Shown here in pieces: positions 34,624-45,145 of a stretch of DNA of 64,000 nt. Each line of letters opens with the position of its first letter. Positions within the stretch are counted from its first letter, which is position 1. The DNA lies in NCBI GenBank assembly GCA_032716605.1, contig CM064481.1, positions 14,949,131 to 15,013,130 of the forward strand, written 5' to 3'. This DNA is from Paralithodes platypus (Eukaryota > Arthropoda > Malacostraca > Decapoda > Lithodidae). The notes beneath the pieces were generated by a model that made no database searches, was not told the origin of the DNA, and saw only the letters and a list, made by a program, of their open reading frames with translations. Position numbers and translations under genes: made by a program.

Positions 34624-35311
34624 TCTATCTATCTATCTATATGCTCAGGCCCAATCCCCATGTTGGGGGTAGCCGACTCAAGACAGAGCAAGAACAGGAA
34701 AAACAACATAAAACAAAAAATAAACACAGATAAAAAACACAAACTCACACACATCCAGGTCACCCAGGAGAAGACCCAGAGACCAGGGTTACCAAGGTCG
34801 CTCCAGCACTCCCCCGGCCCCTGACCACCCGGAGAGGTTCCGATCTCGGCAGGCAGACATGCAGCGGAGCCAAAGCCACAAGCCCTCCCACCACACTTCC
34901 AGGCACACCCTTCATATTAATCGTCCCCCTGGGCCAGGCGCCTGATGGACTATTATCTAGTCGAACTTGCGCCCGACCCCTTACTCCAAATGACCATGTG
35001 TTCACTCAACTATTCACAAGCATTCTCCATTCACTCCTGTCCACCACCACTTCCCCTGCCTGATCTATAGTCATTCCTCTATCATCCAAAGCCTTTCTTA
35101 CACAGTCTCTCCATCTCAATGGGGGTCTTCCTGCCCTTCTATCTCCCCTTGTACCTGACTCACATATTCTCTTTGTAAGCCTTTCATCTCCCATTCGTTC
35201 AACATGACCATACCAGCTCAGCACCCTTCTGTCCACTCTGGCTGACAAATGTTCCTGCTGCCCCACTCTCCTACGTATCTCTTCATTCCTCAATCTGTCT
35301 CTACGAGTAAC
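34624..35311 (-). mobile_element. LINE-E: 5'-truncated LINE with (ATAG)n tail and 13-bp target duplication
   Basis: AGGGTCAATTCTA lies at both sides (34611-34623 and 35312-35324). The minus strand reads the end of an RT protein (RDRLRNEEIRRRVGQQEHLS, LSWYGHVERMGDERL, GRPPLRWRDCVRKAL, stop near 35006). About 380 bases of 3' UTR follow, then an ATAG repeat tail. A second short 3' end lies at 59784-59851. These are standard target-primed reverse transcription products. Confidence 0.88.
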
Positions 35312-35594
35312 AGGGTCAATTCTAATTGCCTCTATATATAGAAGCCCAAATAATAGTAGGGAAGAGGATGATAACCTACTGAAAGCAATGGAGGAAATAG
35401 ATAATAGAGAGAACAAATATAAGATTTGTATTGGAGATTTCAATTTGCCAAGGATCAACTGGGCAAATTGTACTACTCCAGCGGGACAGTGTAGCCTGGA
35501 AAACAAGTTTATAGAGAAAGTGAGAGATTGTTTTTTAACGCAACATATTACAGAGATGACAAGATATAGAGATGGGACGCAGGGGAATGTACTT

Positions 35595-35695
35595 CGGATA
35601 AATGTAAAGTACTACATATCGGATACCTAAATGAGAAAGCAAACTATTCGATGAATGGCACTCAGCTTAAGAATGTAAACAGAGAAACCGATCTG
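35595..35695 (+). repeat. 101-bp RT segment embedded in LINE-D endonuclease
   Basis: Identical except for one base to 40037-40137 of LINE-F, where it codes DKCKVLHIGYLNEKANY and on. Here it breaks the endonuclease between NVL and DLIF. The last six bases, GATCTG, are what the endonuclease frame itself needs, so the joint shows microhomology. Confidence 0.85.
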
Positions 35696-36439
35696 ATTTT
35701 TAGCAATGAGGAGGATATAGTGGAACATGTCAATGTGGATAGCCCTATAGGTCGTAGTGACCATGCCTGTATAAGCTTTAGTTGCAATATTAAAACAGAG
35801 AGGGATAATAGAAGCAATAGAAAAATATACATGTATGATAGAGCAGATTATGAGATGCAGATAAGGTGTTTGGACATTGACTGGGGGGAATACTTGAACG
35901 GTGAAGACGCTGAAGGTATGTGGAGGAAGATTAGAGTCAAACTGGAGAATGCTATATCCAAATGTGTACCAGTAAGGGAATATAAGGATAAAACAAAATA
36001 GAGGAAAAGAACGAACCCAGAATTACAAATGAAAAGAAAGCTTTGGACATTGATAAGAAGAAAGAAACGATTGTGGGATAGACTAAAAGTGTTAAAAAAG
36101 AACAGGGGGTCTAGTATAGAAGCTAAAGAAGTGGATTTGGAACGTAGACAAATAAACAATAAAATAAGGTGGGAGACAAGGAGAGGGGTGAAGGAGAGGG
36201 AGAGAGAGATTGCAAAAAACGTGAAGGATAATCCAAAAATATTCTGGAAGTACATTCAGGAAAAGTTAACAAGAAGAGTAGGTATCCCAGAACTGATAAG
36301 AGAATTGGATGAAAGGAATAGAGCAGAAACTGATAAGGAGAAAGCAGAGGTGCTGGGGAAATACTTTGGGGAGGTACTAACAGTGGAGTCGGATGATGCA
36401 GTGCCTACTATTCCCATCAAACAGGCACCGGCACTAGAT

Positions 36440-36896
36440 TTGGAAAACCTATTTGTTAGTAGCCTCGTAGTATCCAACGTCATAGTATCCCACCCTCGCG
36501 CCGTACCCCTGACCATCCGATCTAGTCTATTTAACTTGATACCAGGATGATCTAATTAACCCAGTCGGGTTGCACAGGAAGCTCACAAAGAAGTAGTAAG
36601 GAGCCTAGATCACAGATGGGAAAAATTCTTCATCTTTCTCTTCTCTTTCTCACCCATTTTTCGTTTTTTTCTTTTAAACTAGTGACTCAAACGTGTGTAC
36701 AACGTACCTAGTAGAGAATGTAGGTGCTACTCTAGAAGTTATCGATTAATCGCGTTAGTGATTTGGATAATTAGCCGCTACCGGAGCTGAGCGGAATTAT
36801 GCAATAGTATATAGCTCTACGTTGGATACTACGAGGCTACTACCAAATAGAAGGTTTTCCTTATTTGGTTCTTGGGAGGTGTCAAACCTCCCAATA
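36440..36896 (+). mobile_element. DIRS 3'-end fragment (part ICR plus ITR), DIRS-1 family
   Basis: The sequence GTAGCCTCGTAGTATCC, then CCCTCGCGCCGTACYCCTG, CTAGTAGAGAATGTAGG, ATAGCTCTACGTTGGATAC and the terminus CAAACCTCCC align in order with DIRS-1's 3' region (4851 down to 4367 on the minus strand). The internal body is missing. It follows LINE-D's linker directly. Confidence 0.75.
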
Positions 36897-37263
36897 CCCC
36901 CCTTACCCCAGGGGGTAAGGGTGCCTTCATCTAATGGTGGAGGAAAAACAGAAATATGCCTCACGCATCCTACTGCGTGTCGTACAAGGCGACTAGTAGG
37001 GGGGGATGGCGATAGACTTTTGGACCAACAGCCATTACTATGCAATAAAGTCTTTATCTTAGCACTGTAATGGTATGGCACTGCTGAGGCTGGTGGGGTG
37101 CGGATAGGTGCCACAGGGGACTGAATCTTACCTAGGTGCTGTTTGGCACCACACCTGTGTCAGCAACAGTGTTTGCATGTTGGGGCAGGACTTTATTGTT
37201 CTATAATCCAATTGCCTAATATACAGTAGAGTCTTGTTATGGTGCTGTCTTTTTGTAACACTG
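36897..37263. other. Unassigned repeat-like sequence
   Basis: Holds a CAGAAATATGCCTCACGCAT / GTGTCGTACAAGGCGACTAG stretch that looks like a LINE or SINE tail module. I cannot assign it, and no coding is seen. Confidence 0.35.
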
Positions 37264-37267
37264 TTAA

Positions 37268-38368
37268 CCCAGGAATTACGGGGAGACTCTTAAGAGTTCC
37301 CCCGGCGGACTGCGGGAATACTCTTAATTAAGAGTCAGAAAAAAAAAAATCAACTTTAACCCTCCAGCCCCGGCTATGTATTATATATATATATTCCTCG
37401 AAACCCGGGTGTTTTGGCCGAAAAACGTCTAGGCTAGGCTACCGTATATTCGTTAATCAGACTGCTTCCTGCATTCCCGCGCATCCCCAAGCGTAGCTGT
37501 GTTATTTACCTGTAGAATGGCATTAAGTAGAGCTCTCTAAGTCAACTGGTTGAGCTGTGATGATGATTTCATTGGAGATAACTTTATGGTCAAAACAGCC
37601 AGTTTACACTACTTTTCGATACTTAACAACAACATACAGGCACACACGAATAAGCGACGCTCTCATTCTTGTGGCCGGAGATGCGGGGCGTCGGTCCAGC
37701 CGGCTGTTGTTTACATGCGTCGGACCGACGCCTCGCACACGAAGCTCACAGGCTTTCAGCCACTGGACGTTCAAGAGCCCTTCCGGGTACCTGTTATATG
37801 CTTTTTTATGGGCGTTCAAGAGCCCTTCCGTGGTGAGAGGGTTAAACATCGAAAAAAAAAAAAAAAAAAAAAAAACATTTGGACCCCTGGGCCATGCAAA
37901 ATATCACTCCTCTACCTCCCCTCCTTCCCCACTTTCCTCCCCTCCTTCAGTTATCACCTATTTTCCCTGTTATTCCCTTATTCTGAGGTATATTTTCGTG
38001 CTAACATTAGCGAGTTGCAAGCAGGGCATTGTCATCAGTGTTAGCAAGCGAGTGCAAGAGAGAGAGAGAGAGAGAATATCAATCGACTGTGTCTCAGTGG
38101 CCTTGGGGGAAATTGGCGGGAAAGCAGGTTGCCTCACCCATACATTATATAACACGCGGCCTATATCTCCGATTTTGACCATCCAAACGCTGTTTTCACT
38201 CGTTTTATTGTTGTTTCAGGTTAATACCTTTATAATCAACCCATAATAGGCGCGTATGGATAAGTATTAATGCTATTTATGGTAAAATTAATATTTTAGT
38301 GATGGAAACACCTCAAATACGTCAGCACAGGGGGACATTTCTAATTACCCCCATGCGCACTTCTTAGG
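37268..38368 (+). mobile_element. TTAA-A element, copy 3, carrying a nested TTAA element
   Basis: Flanked by TTAA 37264-37267 and 38369-38372; ends CCCAGGAATTACGGGG and, inverted, CCTAAGAAGTGCGCATGG. Removing the 482-bp insert plus one TTAA leaves about 615 bp collinear with the other copies. Confidence 0.87.
37360..37841. mobile_element. 482-bp piggyBac-like MITE inside TTAA-A copy 3
   Basis: TTAA at 37356-37359 and 37842-37845. Left end CCCTCCAGCCCCGGC, right end inverted CCCTCTCACCACGG. Two direct repeats of GTTCAAGAGCCCTTCCG lie subterminally at the right. The left end resembles the autonomous piggyBac left end CCCGTACAGCCCCGGCC, and both have AACCCGGG about 40-50 bases in. Copy 1 (2831-2846) shows the unoccupied site. 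Confidence 0.88.
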
Positions 38369-38372
38369 TTAA

Positions 38373-38920
38373 GGCTGTTAAGGCTGGTGTGGTTGCAGAT
38401 ACTGCAGGTGCAAGTGCTGCAGGGAGACTGTTGAGTCTTGCTGAGGCATGGTTAGCATTATACCAACATCAGCCACAGTGATGACTTGGTGGGGCAGTGC
38501 TGTGGCAGGAGTTTATTGTACTACAGTACACTCCAACTACTGAAAGGCAACCCCATCTGAGCCGTTACATTGCATGTAATGGAAAAAATTATGTTAAACA
38601 CAATCCGGAATGGATAACAAGAGTGCTATTACTGCACTAGATATGTTACATAACAATACCCTTACGTTATTGCAACTATAAATGCATGACTTTATTTTTA
38701 TTTTTATTTTGTGATATACAATTATCAGTATTCACACCTCAGTAGTTCTGTCTTTCCGAGATAAGGCTTCTTTAATGGTACCCGCCTTATACATCTTTTT
38801 CTTATGACTATACTCTTATAATTAGACACATGTCACAGTTTTTGGGTTGGTCTTCCTAATAGATTCTCGCGGTTTAGCGTGATGAGCTTATGTAGGTCCC
38901 TCCATCGGTCGTGATATTCT
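38373..38920. other. Unassigned AT-rich stretch
   Basis: No gene recognised; the end of it could be the 3' UTR of the DIRS fragment that follows. Confidence 0.35.
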
Positions 38921-39424
38921 AGGCACTTACGTCATTGATGTAAGGAGCCACCAATAAATTACGGTTTTGACAACCCGTAAGGGAAGGAAGGAAAACTAAT
39001 ATTTATTGGTGGCTCCTGGAGTCAATGATGAAAAGTGCCCTCCCACCATCCCCTTCCCATACACATGCTCAACTTGATATTACATTAGAGGAGGTCCCTG
39101 GGAGGGACAGATAACTAACAGTGTATGGGAAACAGAGGAAGATCAGAGCGCGCATAGGCGCGGTGTTCAAACTGATGCTAATTCTTTTCTTTTTATTTCC
39201 TACTTTTCAGTAGCTCCGTCCCAATGACGTACCGTAGGAATGATTAAGGGGTGATCTATGATGATCTTGGTTCTCGACCGCCGTGATCTAGGTGAAACCC
39301 GGGCTCAGAGGAGCCCGGAACGAGGCCATATTAACATAGGCACTTACATCATTGACGTAAGGAGCCACCAATATACAGCATATTAGTTTTTCCTTCCTAC
39401 CCTTACGGGTTGTCAAAACCGTAA
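38921..39424 (+). mobile_element. DIRS 3' end (ICR plus ITR), DIRS-2-related
   Basis: AGGCACTTACRTCATTGAYG and GTAAGGAGCCACCAAT occur at both ends (38921 and 39350). TTACGGTTTTGACAACCCG (38968) is inverted at the right terminus (39400-39424). The order is complement of a 5' terminus, complement of the 3' terminus, ITR, 3' terminus, as in DIRS-2's ICR-ITR. CCCTCCCACCATCCCCTTCC is shared with DIRS-2 (inverted near 20160). No 5' part is present. Confidence 0.72.
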
Positions 39425-39589
39425 TATAACAAATTCTGTCAGAATCGAAGGGTAGAAATTACGTGTCCTGGGTACTTTTCACCAGCTCATTTTCGCGTTC
39501 CGCGGGATATTAAGTTAACTGTGACTATGACGTCTAAGCCGTTACAATGCATGTAATGGAAAAATGACGCTAAACCATTGTATGTATGT

Positions 39590-40742
39590 ATGACTACTTC
39601 TTCCACAATATCCTCAACCTCTACGATGAGAGTAAAGCTGTAGATATTATATACCTTGATTTTCAAAAGGCCTTTGACAAAGTTCCCCACAAACGTTTAC
39701 TGCTAAAACTAAAAGCGCATGGAATGCAAGACGGTGATGTGTTGAAATGGATAGAAAATTGGCTCAGCAACAGAAAGCAAAGAGTAGTCATAAACGGTAA
39801 GGCATCTAAATGAACCAATGTAAGTAGCGGGGTACCCCAGGGATCGGTACTAGGACCAATTCTCTTTCTAATTTACATCAACGACATAGATGAGGGTCTC
39901 ACCTGTACAATCTCAAAATTTGCTGACGATACAAAAATTGCAAATAGCGTACTCTCAAAAGAACAAGTTGACGATATGCAACACAATCTAGATAAATTGT
40001 CACATTGGGCCCAACTTTGGCAAATGAGTTTCAATGCGGATAAATGTAAAGTACTACATATCGGATACCTAAATGAGAAAGCAAACTATTCGAGGAATGG
40101 CACTCAGCTTAAGAATGTAAACAGAGAAACCGATCTGGGAGTAACAATATCGAGTAACCTAAAACCGAGTCAACAATGTTCAGAAGTTAAGAAGGAAAAC
40201 AAAATAATTGGCTTTATAGGCAGGTTATTTGAGCATAAATCCAAAGACGTTATCCTAACCCTTTACAAATCCTTAGTCCGCCCTCTTCTGGAATACTGCG
40301 TTCAATGCTGGTGCCCTTATTACCAAAAAGACATAAACAAGCTAGAACGAGTTCAACGTAGAGTTACCAAAATGATACCTAGCCTAAAGAACAAACCATA
40401 CAAAGAGCGTCTTAGAGAATTAAATCTATTACCTTTAACCCAGCGCAGATTAAGAGGTGACTTAATTCAAGTGTTCAAAATCATCAAAGGCATCGACAAT
40501 ATGAACTGTAGTAAGTACTTCACTATCGACCAATCTAATTACACGCGGGGAAATGGTTGCAAAATTATTGGTAAATCTTTTAACTCACACGAATCTAAGA
40601 ATTTCTTTTCAATCGAGTTGTCAACTTGTGGAATGGGCTTCCCCGAGACGTTATAGACTGCAGCACCGTTGATTCATTTAAACTCCGCCTAGACAAATAT
40701 CTCGCATCAAACCCGCGACTGACTGCGTTTGTAAATGAATAA
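39590..40742 (+). mobile_element. LINE-F: CR1-like RT, 5' truncated, one stop and one frameshift
   Basis: An open frame starts in mid-RT: VDIIYLDFQKAFDKVPHKRL, an in-frame TGA at 39811-39813, then SGVPQGSVLGPILFLIYIND, KFADDTKIA (FADD catalytic box), the thumb WQMSFNADKCKVLHIG, LVRPLLEYCVQCW and RLRGDLIQVFKIIKGID. A one-base loss near 40610 shifts the frame, after which VVNLWNGLPRDVIDC and LRLDKYLASNPRL lead to a TAA at 40740-40742. The long mostly open frame suggests modest age. It is the only window match for the 101-bp segment in LINE-D. Confidence 0.85.
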
Positions 40743-41408
40743 CTTTATTTTATCCTCCCCTCAGTTACTAACCCATATGTCCCCTACTAACTTCCTAGTC
40801 CTGCCACGGACATTAGTTCCAGGGCAGCAGTTCCCTTTCCAATGTTCCCTTACCCACTCTAAACCACTGTCTGGACACTTGATCCTCAGTGTTTTGGAGG
40901 ACAAGCAGCCTAGAAGGGTCACTAGATCTGTTGTTGCTTGATTTCGTTTGTACTCGTTTGACTACTGGTATGTGCTAATCATGTGCAGTTTAGTATTGGG
41001 AATGAAGACCCTTAAGTTGTTATATTTTGGGTATATACAAAGGATAAACCTGTATTTTGGGGCTGGAAAAAGTTTGTGAAGGATCTAGGGTTAAAATGAC
41101 CTATTAAAATTCACTCCAAATATTATACAAATGCTCAATATTTAAATCTCACATATAATGCAGGAAAAATACTATTTTCTTTAGTACTTGATGTTAATCT
41201 CTGTTTAAGGTACCACAAGTATGTGCAATATATTTTCTGATTTTTTAAACAAACCTGCAGGGTGTCCGAAGCCACCTGGTGGGCAGTTGAAGTTAGCAGC
41301 CAAAGGGTAGAACTGGTATTTAAATGGCAAATCAATGGATGTCCAAAGCTGGCCACTTCTGTCCGAAGTCAGCCAAAACTGAAGTTGACATCGGACACAT
41401 TTAGATCT
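40743..41408. other. Unassigned intergenic sequence
   Basis: No gene or structured repeat recognised. Confidence 0.4.
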
Positions 41409-41412
41409 TTAA

Positions 41413-41706
41413 CCCACAAAACCCGGGTGGCCTCATATGATCCCGATCGCTGTGTCCGGGGCCCGTTTGGTACAGGCAAACTTCATAATTCAGTAGCTAC
41501 TGATTGAGACCACCTAGAGCAGTCAATTTCTTTTTTGAAAATTGTAGAACTTTTTGTTGTCTGTAGAATGCCGTTGAGATGATATCGTTACACCGCGTGG
41601 TTGCCATACTATGATGATTTTAGCCGCGCATTTTGCCTCATATGAGGCCTCCCGGATTCCTGCCAATTTTTTGTTTTGCCTCATATGAGGCCTCCCGGAT
41701 TCCGAG
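41413..41706. mobile_element. 294-bp TTAA element
   Basis: TTAA at 41409-41412 and 41707-41710. Ends CCCACAAAACCCGGGTGGCC and, inverted, CTCGGAATCCGGGAGGCC, both followed by TCATATGA. The right end is internally duplicated (GCCTCATATGAGGCCTCCCG twice). Non-coding. Confidence 0.75.
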
Positions 41707-41881
41707 TTAATAGCACTCGCAATATTAGTGTTATATTTTTTTATCATACAAGGTCATTAGCCACTTACCCTGGCCAGACATTGGGACCAACTGTGATTTT
41801 ATCACGCAATTATTTTCTTAATTATTCCCTAAAAACCTTGGAAACTGTCCGAAGTCGCCCAGTTTTACGGTACCCGTTATG

Positions 41882-42003
41882 CTAATCGCATATCCGTGCA
41901 TTTTAGGGACGTACTTCCTGAATATATGATTTGTGGTTCCATGCGTGAGAGGTTTAAAAACAGGTTAAGAAGACATAATAAAATTTGTAATCTGATACAA
42001 TGA
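41882..42003 (+). mobile_element. Short LINE C-terminal coding fragment
   Basis: Plus-strand residues RDVLPEYMICGSMRERFKNR, LRRHNKICNLIQ then stop resemble the end of LINE RT proteins (NxLPxxI ... FKxxLKxHL). It is too short for clade assignment. Confidence 0.4.
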
Positions 42004-42894
42004 TGTCTACTGTATGAACGTACAATGTATACATCAAATGACGGCACAGGACATACGACGACGACAGATGACAGTCAAGTTATCAAATATCTAAGGGGGT
42101 GGAAAAGAATCTGCAAAACATGAAAATATCTTTCCAACCACATAGCTCAAAATGTTTCCAGGTGTGCTTTATGGAAATATATCTAGAAGTGCTTATTATA
42201 CTCTCTCTAAAGGATAAAAATCTCATGACTACAACAATTTGTTGTAGAAGATGTTGCTTTAAACCACTAAGACATTACATTTAAAAGTGCACTAGAGCGT
42301 TCTCCATGGAGCCCGGGCGTACTTATATAAGGCACGGGCTTGAGTTCTTCTTGAAACTGTGTGCGCGAGAGACAACTTTGTTGTCTTGGTGGGCGGTCCA
42401 CGAAACAGAACAACATAACATCATAGTCAGTCTGCCTGGAACACTGTTGCAAGCACTGCCCAAGCAAATCGATCCATAAGTTTTGGCTGTCCGAATTGAT
42501 GCACACAATCAGTGTTCAGTGACACAAGACTGGTGAGTTGTGGCAAATGTCCAGTAAAGTCCCTGTAACAAGGGCACGCCCAAGCTCTGTCAATCAAGGG
42601 AGTGTACAGCGTTAAAAACTGCATCATATATATGTATGGGACGAAGTCATAATACTCTACCAAGACTGCCTCAGTCAGTTTTATCTAATATCATCTTTTC
42701 TTCCAGGTTCACAACATGAGGCAAGCATAAAATGATCAAGCATGCAACTTTCAAGAACTACAATATAATATGATACGTCTTGGAAGTGTGGCCATCGTTC
42801 GCCATAGACGCTACTTCTACTGCTAATGATATTGATGGTGTAGTGTACTTTGAAATATATTACTTGATATAGGTTATTAGTCATCAGAGGTTGA
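42004..42894. other. Upstream region of zinc-finger pseudogene
   Basis: No clear promoter or exon was recognised; several short frames have no motif. Confidence 0.35.
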
Positions 42895-44181
42895 ATGATA
42901 GAGATGACTGAAGGAGGATCAGTTTTCAAGTTGGAGAGTGAGGAAGTAATAAAGAGTGAAGAGTTTGAATCTGATGAATTTGATCGAACAGTTAAGTGTA
43001 ATATGAATGTTATGGACTTTGGTATATCACAAAAACTAATCAAAAGTGAAACGGATCTGTTACAGAATATAGGAAGTGAACAAATCTCCAAATCTGAAGA
43101 TGAGTGTCTTGCAATAGGTAAAATAGAGACAAATGAGTACTTATAAAACGAAAGGGTCTCACACCACGAGCACACCAAAAGTTAAGAAACATGGGTGTCA
43201 GGTGTGTGGTAAACTGTTTGGTCAGAAAAGCCACCTTGTTGAACATTCTGTAGTTCATTCAGGAGTGAAGGCGTTTCAGTGTCAGGTGTGCCTCAAAACA
43301 TTTGGTACGAGAGATATCCTTAGAAAGCATTTACTAATTCATTCGGGAGAGAAGAAATTCAAGTGTGAACATTGTGATAAATGTTTCTCTCAGAAGGTTT
43401 CCCTCACCAGACATATTTTAATACATTTAGGAGTGAAGAAATTTAAATGTGATGTGTGTGATAAATGTTTCACAGAGAAGCGTACTCTCACCAGCCATTC
43501 AAGATTAAAGGCATTCAAGTGTGATCATTGTGATAAATGTTTCACTCTAAAGCGCCACCTCACCGGCCATATTTGAATACATTTAGGAGTGAAGACATTT
43601 AAATGTGATGTGTGTCATAAATGTTCCTCACAGAATATTGACCTTGTCAGGCATTTAATAATACATTCAGGAATAAAGAAATTCAAATGTGATAATTGTG
43701 AAAAATGTTTTTCAAATAAAAGTACCCTTACCACACATATGCTCGTACATTCAGGAGTAAAGAAATTCAAGTGTGATCATTGTGATAAATGTTTCAGTCT
43801 GAAGTGCAACCTCGTCAAGCATAACGTAATACATTCAAGAGTAAAGAAATTTAAATGTGATCAGTGTGATAAATGTTTCACAGAGAAGTCTACTCTCACC
43901 AGGCATTCACTAATACATTCAGAAGTAAAGACATTCAAGTGTGATCATTGTGATAAATGTTTCACTCGAAAGTGCGACCTCACCAGACATATTTTAATAC
44001 ATTCAGGAGTGAGAAATTTAAATGTGATGTGTGTGATAAATGTTTCACACAGAATAGTGACCTTACCAGGCATTTAATAATACATTAAGGAGTAAAGAAA
44101 TTCAAGTGTGATCATTGTGATAATTGTTTTTTTCGGAAATTTAACCTCGCAAGACATATCAAAATTATACACCGTGTATAA
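42895..44181 (+). pseudogene. C2H2 zinc-finger protein gene, about 12 fingers, broken
   Basis: An acidic N-terminal part (42895-43146: MIEMTEGGSVFKLE..., with IKSE motifs) changes frame near 43140 into an array of about twelve C2H2 fingers (43190-44176). These include CQVCGKLFGQKSHLVEHSVV, CEHCDKCFSQKVSLTRHILI and, last, CDHCDNCFFRKFNLARH. Linkers are HSGVKKFKC-like, not the usual TGEKP. Finger 4 has lost its end (TSHSRLKAFKC). A TGA at 43574-43576 replaces a Leu codon of the repeated HILIH, a one-base loss near 44012 shifts the frame, and a TAA near 44086 replaces the Ser of HSGV. The intact parent would be a DNA-binding nuclear regulator; this copy should not make a full protein. No poly(A) or intron evidence decides between a retrocopy and a decayed gene. 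Confidence 0.85.
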
Positions 44182-45141
44182 TGTACTTGATGGTAGTAGG
44201 CCTCCAGTATTGGATACAGATACAGAATATGAATAGATATATAATAATAAACTCGGTTCTTCCTAATACGGAAATTATTTGTTTATAAAAATACTCTAAT
44301 TTTGCAGCTTGAATTGACAGTTTTCATAATATTCCATCAACGATTATGCAGTTCAACATTTTGCACTCAAATTTGACAATCTTACAGTATCTTCAGTAAA
44401 TCCTCTGGAAAAAAAGGCAAACTAGGCCTGTGTTTCCAGCTTAGTACCAGTACTTGCACTGCTGCGGTTGTTCACGGTGTTGGCGGCTGCAGCAGCAGGG
44501 TTGTTTTGATTTAAATAAAATTATTTAAATCTATTTAAATCAGAATAAAAAAATCATGATTAAATCATAATGAAATATACTGTATTTAAAATTATTTAAG
44601 TGTTATATCAAGAGTAAAATATATCATGATTTATATAAAAAATGAATATATACCATATATACTATATACTGTATATATACTGTATATACACAGCAGGGTT
44701 GGCATGGTTAAAATCAAACCATTTTAATCCAATGATTTTAATCGATTATAATCAAAGAACAAAATCATTGATTATAATAAAAGAAAATACAAATTTAAAT
44801 TTCACATTTCAAGTAATTAAAAGACGTAAACTAATGTTTATAGTCTACCAACATTTTTAGCCTCTTAAACATTAGTACTGTACATCAACTAGGAACAGCT
44901 CAGGTTTTCTTTCTGTCTCTTGAAATGTACTGTATACGGTATGTTGAAGATCCTCACTTCTCACATAGACTAGGAATATCAGTTGAGTATATTTGTGGTC
45001 ATTTTTATATACATGTATGACTGATTAAATTATTTCATTGTACCCCCACTTTAACCATTCTGATTTCATCTAAATAGGTTTATAGGGTTTTACTATGGAC
45101 TCATTTTATCCTTTATTGTATCCGCTTATCCTTTTTACCTA
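44182..45141. other. AT-rich region with possible hAT-type ends
   Basis: CAGGGTTG followed by ATTTAAAT-rich or TTTTAATC-rich sequence occurs at 44497 and 44694. CAGGG starts and such AT-rich palindromic interiors are common in hAT MITEs, but both copies face the same way and no target duplication was established. No gene seen. Confidence 0.3.
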
Positions 45142-45145
45142 TTAA

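Larger units (their letters stand above)
34000..36439 (+). mobile_element. LINE-D: CR1-like LINE, N-terminus to linker, split twice
   Basis: The plus strand starts with a charged N-terminal region (34000-34230). The endonuclease follows (RIMFSNVDVFTQDKNRELI near 34300, a LQEVRP box near 34400, then CIGDFNLPRINWANC at 35430 with the catalytic GDFN, and DLIFSNEEDIVEHV and GRSDHACISF at 35690-35790). A basic linker (KRLWDRLKVLKKNRGS, NKIRWETRRGVKERE, VGIPELIRELDERN) reaches 36430. A LINE-E copy interrupts it at 34624-35311 and a 101-bp segment at 35595-35695. RT is absent; a DIRS fragment follows. The RT of LINE-F (39590-40742) is of a compatible type. Confidence 0.8.

Noticed and set aside
44497..44830. 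Confirmed hAT MITE
   Set aside because: Two CAGGGTTG starts face the same way and no 8-bp duplication was found.
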